From NCBI GenBank assembly GCA_963920635.1, contig OY987303.1, positions 13,556,175 through 13,620,174 on the forward strand: DNA of 64,000 nucleotides. Reading direction: 5' to 3'. Below the pieces are notes generated by a model. It was not told the DNA's origin. It did not search any database and saw only the letters and a program-made list of their open reading frames with translations. Numbering within the stretch: the first letter of the stretch is position 1; each line of letters begins with the position of its first letter. This document shows positions 57,661-64,000 of the stretch, in pieces. This DNA is from Pseudeuparius sepicola. Lineage: Eukaryota > Arthropoda > Insecta > Coleoptera > Anthribidae. A program made the translations under genes and the position numbers.

Positions 57661-58198
57661 TATTGTATTCTGAAAATTGGTCATTTAAAAAAATTTATGT
57701 ATAGAAGCCACTGAATAATCACAATCGAAATACTAGGTCCTTCATAGGTTTCTAGTACACAAACTCGGACCCACTACACACTACACACTGTATACAAATG
57801 TCCTTGTTTACGATATAAATACGTCAGTCAACGATTATAGGTTCCGTTCGAGAAACGTCAATATTTGGCACATTCAATCAAAAAATAAATTTCTGAGAAT
57901 CTAACAAATCTGCGAAATATTTACTTATTGCCATTAGTTTTTAGGTACTTTTACACTATTTAAAGAAAATACAGTTTTTGATAATATAGTGCATTTTCTA
58001 CTGATTCTTTTTCTAATAACCAAATAATATAGTTTTAGGTTGTTAATGTTTACAGTCATTTTTTACCCATCTTAACTTTTTTATTTTTTGACTTAGAAAA
58101 AAATGTTAAAATAGAAGAGTTATACTTAATAGGGTTCTAACAGAACTATTTCAACGCATTTTTAGAAAAACAATTGAACATCGAATAACAGAGATATT

Positions 58199-58645
58199 CA
58201 GTGTGTTTCACTTCGACTCGAGACAATTCTGTATTGTTTTAAAGATTACACTTTGGATTACAATTTTTTTAATAGGCTTATTCCATAGACTACTGTTATT
58301 AAAAGCATACGTCCCCAAAAATCACAAAACTATATTAAGCATTTATTTAGGAACCAAATTGATGGTACCGTCGAATTGGCCATAGATATGTGTACAAAAT
58401 TTCACTACTCTAATTTATATCACAAAAATAGGACCAACATAAAAAAAGGGTTTTCCGGGGTATACCTCGGGGCATATTTTTGTGATATTTTTGGCAAAAT
58501 AAGAATGCCTAATATGGTTTTGTTATTTTTGGGGTCTTCTTTGAATAACAGTAGATCATAGAATATACCTATTTCAATTTTTTTTAAATCAGCCAATATT
58601 CCAAAATATACGGAATTATTGTTTAGACTCGGAGTGAAACACACT
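58199..58645. mobile_element. foldback element F16
   Basis: CAGTGTGTTTCACTTCGACT pairs with GGAGTGAAACACACTG|TA; GAGACAATTCTGTATT and GGAATTATTGTTTAGACTC extend the arms. Followed at 58659-58676 by a (TA)n run. Confidence 0.78.
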
Positions 58646-59486
58646 GTAGATATTACTATATATATATATATATTTTTAAATAGAATACACTCTATATATT
58701 TCAGCAATATAATAGATGTTTTATATTCCAGCTGTTTGGAAGATATTCGACCTTGAAACTTTCAATTTTGCACTTTGATGCCCATTGTCTCAAAAATGAA
58801 ATCTCTGCGGGTATATACTTTATAGAGAAGAAAATATCACAAATAATGGCGATGTTCATTCGCCTATGGCTGCATTTCCGCATATTCCAAATTTGATATA
58901 CAATCTGTTTATTTAGCAAACAAAATTTCTGGTTCAATCCTATATCATAGATGTCACAAACTACAAAACAGGCAACAATATGTGTTATCTGACACTTAAG
59001 GACACATTGTTTTGTTTCACGGCCAACTGAGAATATACTAGCGAAAAATAAATTAAAATAATTGACATTTAAAAAGTTGACCAAGATACTAAATATTATA
59101 CATTGTTGAAAAGCCATTTTTGAGCACTTCAAGATAAGCCTATAATATACGGGATGTGGGTAAAAATGCACGATTTCGCGTGAAGTATCTATGAAGTGGT
59201 TTTCATTTCTTGCAATATATCTACCTATTATTTTTCATAGTATGGCTATCGTTTTGTCAAGAAATAGTTGAAACTTAACAGTGTCTATACAATGCTGCAT
59301 TTTTATAAACACAAATTTGAACTGAAGATATCACGCTTTGACTTTTTCTCTCGCAAAACAACAGGGAACAAAAATAAATATCTTTAGAATCAGATTCTTT
59401 CTTTGATGTCAGTTTCAATATTAATTTTGACACTTTTAGGATAATCATTAAATTTCTCCGGGTAATGGGAAGTAAAGTTTGAATTT

Positions 59487-59905
59487 TTGAATAAAGAATC
59501 TCAGGAAGGAGTCAAAGCTCTATGTGTATTATAAAATACGTAAGACGAAAATCGCGTAACCAAGTAAAGTAGGTAGTAGTATTAGTAACGCGAGTAGTAA
59601 GTAAGTTTTGGTACAATATTTTGGTATCTGACACGGTGATAGATGTCAGTATGTGGTATTTAGATACTAATTTAAATTAACTTTGAGGCCATGCACCAAA
59701 GTGGCATAGGCGTTTGTGTACATAATTGGAAACCTAAAATTAGATGAATTGCTGTATTATCGAGGATTCCTAAACTTAAAGACAAAAACGTACCTTATAA
59801 TTTTTTGCCTGTATTGTAGATACTGATTTCACGTAAAATGAGGATTTCTGCCTTGAGCCCAAATTTGCTCCTTCCTGGGGTTCTTTATTCAATGGTTTGG
59901 ATAAT
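59487..59905. repeat. short-armed inverted repeat
   Basis: TTGAATAAAGAATCTCAGG, AAGGAG on the left pairs with CTCCTTCC, TGGGGTTCTTTATTCAA on the right (about 30-bp arms). The 340-bp interior shows nothing recognisable. Confidence 0.6.
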
Positions 59906-60194
59906 TGATTTACGCACATCTCGTGGAATTTCGGAAAAATGGTTTATTGCATATTGGTATTGATGTACCACCTATATCATTTATTTATCAAAAATGTCCA
60001 AAAAAAAAAAACTTCTACCTAATATCAATAGCGGCAACCTGGTTATTTTCTTACTAATTTCTAACCTGGGTTTCTATGTATGTAATAAAATCTGCCTCAA
60101 AGTTTTTCGTTTTTGCCAAATTAAAACTCTAGAAGATATAGTATTTTCGCACTCATTTCTTTTCGCTATTTATTCCTCCACATTCAGATTTAAT

Positions 60195-60535
60195 GGAGAG
60201 ACGTTCCGCAATTTAGTATAGCGCGAAATACAAGCCGCCTCTCGGCGCCATCTCCGGGATAAGCGACCGAGAAAAATGGAAATAAAAATAATGAGGTTTT
60301 CCTCCAGCCGCATATATAATGTCTCATACGCATATTATTAAGGCGTCCCTTGAGGGCCGCGCCTTTTAAAAATCCGCTACGTAATGACATATAATCCCTT
60401 TGATGTCGTTTTGAATTTTTCACCGTCGGAGGGCGGCCGGGCGCCCCCGCAAGGAAATTCATTATAATTTTTCCACGGCGGGAGACTATCGAATGACGCT
60501 GACGCCGCGAGAGCAACGCGCATAATTATTTACTT
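60195..60535. promoter_or_regulatory. GC-rich island 11, upstream of Vsx
   Basis: CpG-rich (GGGCGGCCGGGCGCCCCCGC near 60430) with AATAATGAGG, CATATTATTAAGG and GCGCATAATTATTTAC words. The 108-residue minus frame in it has no recognisable domain. Confidence 0.4.
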
Positions 60536-60539
60536 TGTT

Positions 60540-61930
60540 ACTTTCAAATATTATCATATTGCATCCTTAGAGGTTATGGCGGCTAACGGCTTCTTTTCAT
60601 CTTTTTTTGATGAGGCAGGCGGTTGAGGGAAGTAAAAAGTAGATGCAATTTCAGCGATTCTATTTAAGGGTCTACAGGAATAAACTCTTGGAAGGTAAGT
60701 ACTTTCAACAGCATTTAGAGTGGCTAGACTGTTGGGGCTATACTTAGTATAACTTAAGGGGTAAGTAGAATTATGAGGTGACTATAAGAGGGACATCATT
60801 ATCCTAGTAAAATTGTAATTTTAGATGAAAGAAAATCAAAAAGTGTAATAAGGATACAATCATAACTTAATTTGACATCTCTTATTGAATACGGATACTC
60901 GATATCAAAAAAGTGTTTTACGTAATTTTAAAATTTTAAAATAAAGCTAATATTTTAATTTTGAATTTAAATACTAATGGAAAGTCTCTCTATCTTTATC
61001 CCAATATGGAAAGTTTAGGTATTTATATTTTCTTCCAATATCTTCACTGAAACAAATGCTATCGTTTAAGGAAATCATATTGAATTAATCCGTGACATTC
61101 AAGCTTACCAATAGTACCTACCTTATATTACGTACCAGAGCCTCTGGTCCAGAGGCTTCTAGCGCCTAGCACCGAGGTCAACGATATATCCCGAGGCTGT
61201 AATAAAACTTCCACCAAGGTATATGTATACCATTTTATTTACTTGTACATACCTTTTGCAGAAATACTCATACAAAAAGTCGTGTAGTTTTCCATTCAAA
61301 ATGTACTTTTTAATCAGAATAAGCCGGAAAAACTGCAATATTGTACAGATGTTCCCCTAAATAGGTATTTGACCTTGTTTTACATAATCAGTATCTACAT
61401 GCACGGGATCTATTGAAAGAAAACAGCACTTTTCCGGCTAATTTGATGATTTTTCTAACCCCTGCTGGTAGGAAATTATCTGTTTCCTAACTTTTTAGCC
61501 AGCATATTATTTCATTTCTTTTTGGATTCCAAATTAATGTATTTCTCTTAGTATCTGTTATTTTTTGCATTGCCTTGAAAATATCCTACGTCACTGCGTC
61601 ACTGCTTTGTAGTTACAAAAACGTGAGAGCATGTCACAGGGGCACCTGTAATTTAAAATTATGACAATCTAATACCAAATCGGAAAATATGAAAAATGAA
61701 CAAAACATAATTTTGAATATTTCTGGATGACGTTAATTCCTCGCAATATTCCTTTAACAACTATCTAGACGAGGAGAAGAGGTAAAAAAATTAAAATCAA
61801 AAATAGTCATTACACATTTTAGATTTTGTTCTAAAAAATTATCGCCTATATATTAGTGGACGGTAAGTCATGTTAATGCAAGTGTTAAAGCAGTTCATGA
61901 TGGCAAAATTGTAAATAATATTATCTTTCG
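60540..61930. other. gene-free stretch
   Basis: AT-rich. Only the 19-nt perfect palindrome at 61139-61157 stands out. Confidence 0.45.
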
Positions 61931-61935
61931 GAATG

Positions 61936-62934
61936 CAGGGTGTTTCAGAAAAACCTGGCATAACTTCTGAAGCATGCAGAACTTCAAAAATAAAAATAAA
62001 ATTCTTATTGATCATTACGTGTCCATCGCCTTTAGTTTCTTAGAAACGGGGCGTCCAAATTTACTTTTTAAAATTGAATATTGGCCGTATCTTCTACTTT
62101 ATACAAGTTGCATTATTGAAATTTGGTACTGCTGTTTTTTTTTTATGGAAAATAAGCTGAAAATTTGCGCCATTTGCACTATTTTTGGGTCGGGTTTTCA
62201 CTCATAACTTTTTCGAAGTTATCTTTTTAGTTTTGCAGGTCCATCATTTTTGTGCATCTCTTCATTCTGCAACAAAAAGGTACTCTTGTTTCATAACGAT
62301 AAAGTCAAGCGTTTGCGTTGAAATCAGCAAAACGTGCTCAAAAACACCTGTTAACTCCAAAATTCAAATTATTTGTTTTAAAAATGGAAAGGATTGAATT
62401 TGACAACATTTTGACACCCTATTTCCAGAAAACTAATAGTGTTTTAACCAAGTTCATTTCACATTTTTTTCATAATTTTCAATGTACAAGTGGTCTGTAA
62501 CATATAATATGAAAGCGATATGAGAAAATGTTATGTTTCGAATATTGGAGTAAACAGATGATTAGGAGCACGTTTTGCCAATTTCAACGCAAACAGTTGA
62601 TTTTATCTTTATGAAACAAGAGTAGGTACCTTTTTGTTATAAATAATCGACATGAGCAAGATCAAAAAGATAACCTCAAAAAAGTTGCGAATAAAAACAT
62701 GAAACAAAAATAGTGCAGCTTATTTTCCATCCCCAAAAAAACAGCAGAGCCAAATTTCAATAATATAAGTTAGAAGATACGGATACTATTCAATTTTAAA
62801 AAGTAAACTGGATAACTGTGCCCTGTATCTAAGAAACTAAAGACGATAGACACATGCTCGACAAGAATTTTATTTTTATTTTTTAAAGATCTGTATGCTC
62901 CAGAAGTTATGCCACATTCTTCTGAAACACTCCG
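61936..62934. mobile_element. foldback element F17 (999 bp)
   Basis: CAGGGTGTTTCAGAAAAACC pairs with TTCTGAAACACTCCG|TA. Arms over 400 bp, shown by TTTCTTAGAAACGGGGC against CCCTGTATCTAAGAAACT and AAGGTACTCTTGTTTCAT against ATGAAACAAGAGTAGGTACC. The loop (62400-62570) has no recognised coding sequence. Confidence 0.85.
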
Positions 62935-63179
62935 TATATGTATTATTGCACATCTATTTGTGGAAAAACTGAAAATCATATAAATGGCTAGCTACTTGAA
63001 CATTGGGATTAAAATTATATTTTCTTCGAAAGATACTAGGAAACTTTGATTTAATAATGTACGTACCTATAATTTTAAATATTGTCTTAGGCTAGGCACT
63101 CAAAACTAAGAATAGTATAGTTATGGTAAATTGCGTTAAAAGCGAGTGTTGACTCGGAATAGCTTATTGCAATATTATA

Positions 63180-63600
63180 TAACCTGTGAATATTATATCT
63201 TTTCGCTCCGCGTCCGAAATCGCATATTATTCCCGAGTTGGTCGCTTGCGAAAAATCCCCGTTCCCCGCTTCCCGGCGTACATAATAATTGGCGCGACGT
63301 GACATCTCGCTAATCGGCGCCCGTCGCTAATTCGCGCTGTTTGGCGGCAAATTGCGATCGTTTCGTTCCGGGCGTGCCGCGCGCCAGCCCGGCTCGTTAA
63401 CCGGAAACCGCCGGCCGATCGGCCCCGGAATCGTTAACGGCAGGTAACGAGGCGACAGCGATCGGCACGATTTCTTAGCGGCGGCGGAAAGGAGGGCACG
63501 ATAATGAGCGGGGTCGCGATGGGGACTTGTCCGGATGTTCTGCGTTGGCGAATCGTTGTCGTTGCGAGGTTGAAAAGTTTATGTTTCGATTTTTGATGAA
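63180..63600. promoter_or_regulatory. GC-rich island 12 near the window edge
   Basis: The densest CpG block of the right half (GGAAACCGCCGGCCGATCGG near 63403), with CGCTAATCGGCG, CGCTAATTCGCG, repeated CGTTAAC words and CACGATAATGAGCGG. It may be a regulatory element or the CpG-rich start of a neighbouring gene; no splice-compatible exon could be recognised. Confidence 0.42.
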
Positions 63601-64000
63601 AGAGCGGGTGGAGCTACGTGTTTTCATATTTTGACAAGATCTTTAAACGTATATATAGAAGATATGAGTAGAATATATTTCAAGTAAGTTTGTTGTAAGA
63701 CTCTTTATTATTTTCAATACAAAATCTTGTAGAAATATACTGAAATTAAAAAATGGAACCTTAGAAAAGTTATTCATTAACAGATTGGGGTTCTTTTTTG
63801 GTTTTAAAGAAATTAAAATCTTATGAAGATTCTTCTGTTTTTTTAGTTTGCTCGTAAAGTCATAAGAATAATAATACTTCTTTAAGAATAACGTTTGTAT
63901 CAATGTATGTTGCGAGCAAATTTCCTGTATTGTCAGATGTTTCTAAAAAACATATCATAAGTAGGTAAAACATAGTAAAGAAAAGTAGGTACTTACCACT

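Noticed and set aside
58701..59171. 156-codon minus-strand frame
   Set aside because: Starts in a TE-end-like sequence (TATACGGGATGTGGG on the plus strand) and shows no domain or splice signals; no homolog known to me.

Overview
The window reads as nuclear DNA of an insect with a large, transposon-rich, AT-rich genome. The order is not decided by the sequence. Evidence for an animal nuclear genome: one spliced homeobox-gene 5' end with canonical GT-AG junctions, arthropod-type core-promoter motifs, Penelope-like retroelements, hAT and Tc1/mariner relics, a SINE with an ATT tail, and no dense gene packing. No complete protein gene is present.

The only host gene I can support is on the minus strand: the first two coding exons of a Vsx (visual system homeobox, Chx10/Vsx2-type) gene. 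Exon 1 (33173-32976) carries the octapeptide-like repressor motif FAIQELLGL. Exon 2 (29735-29522) is a GC-rich, alanine-rich segment. Intron 1 is 3240 bp. Intron 2 opens at 29521 and has no downstream exon in the window, so positions 1-29521 appear to be intron 2 and the homeobox exons should lie beyond position 1. Positions above about 33340 are upstream of the promoter.

About a dozen islands of 300-500 bp, visibly GC- and CpG-rich and studded with TAAT-type words, stand out from the AT-rich background at 1.4, 4.7, 11.2, 13.9, 18.5, 22.7, 26.4, 33.0-33.7 (promoter), 45.0, 50.0, 55.6, 60.2 and 63.2 kb. None reads as an exon. They are the best candidates for conserved regulatory elements of Vsx or a neighbour.

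The rest is mostly repeats. The dominant class is foldback (long inverted-repeat) elements, roughly 350-1450 bp, mostly ending in CAGGGTG or CAGTGTG and flanked by TA. I count about 20 (plus partial ones). Several keep pieces of a Tc1/mariner-superfamily transposase in their loops, so they look like internally rearranged derivatives of DNA transposons. Twelve or more lie in Vsx intron 2 and would be transcribed as hairpins in the pre-mRNA. Other elements: a 1518-bp Tc1-like relic (9629-11146), a 1987-bp hAT relic with an exact 8-bp target duplication (16188-18174) that hosts a foldback, five Penelope-like fragments (35.6-48.9 kb), two SINE copies, a three-copy dispersed repeat with a central hairpin, and an 88-bp tandem array split by a foldback (8.1-9.1 kb). 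Two hammerhead-ribozyme-like motifs sit at 30.6 and 52.4 kb.
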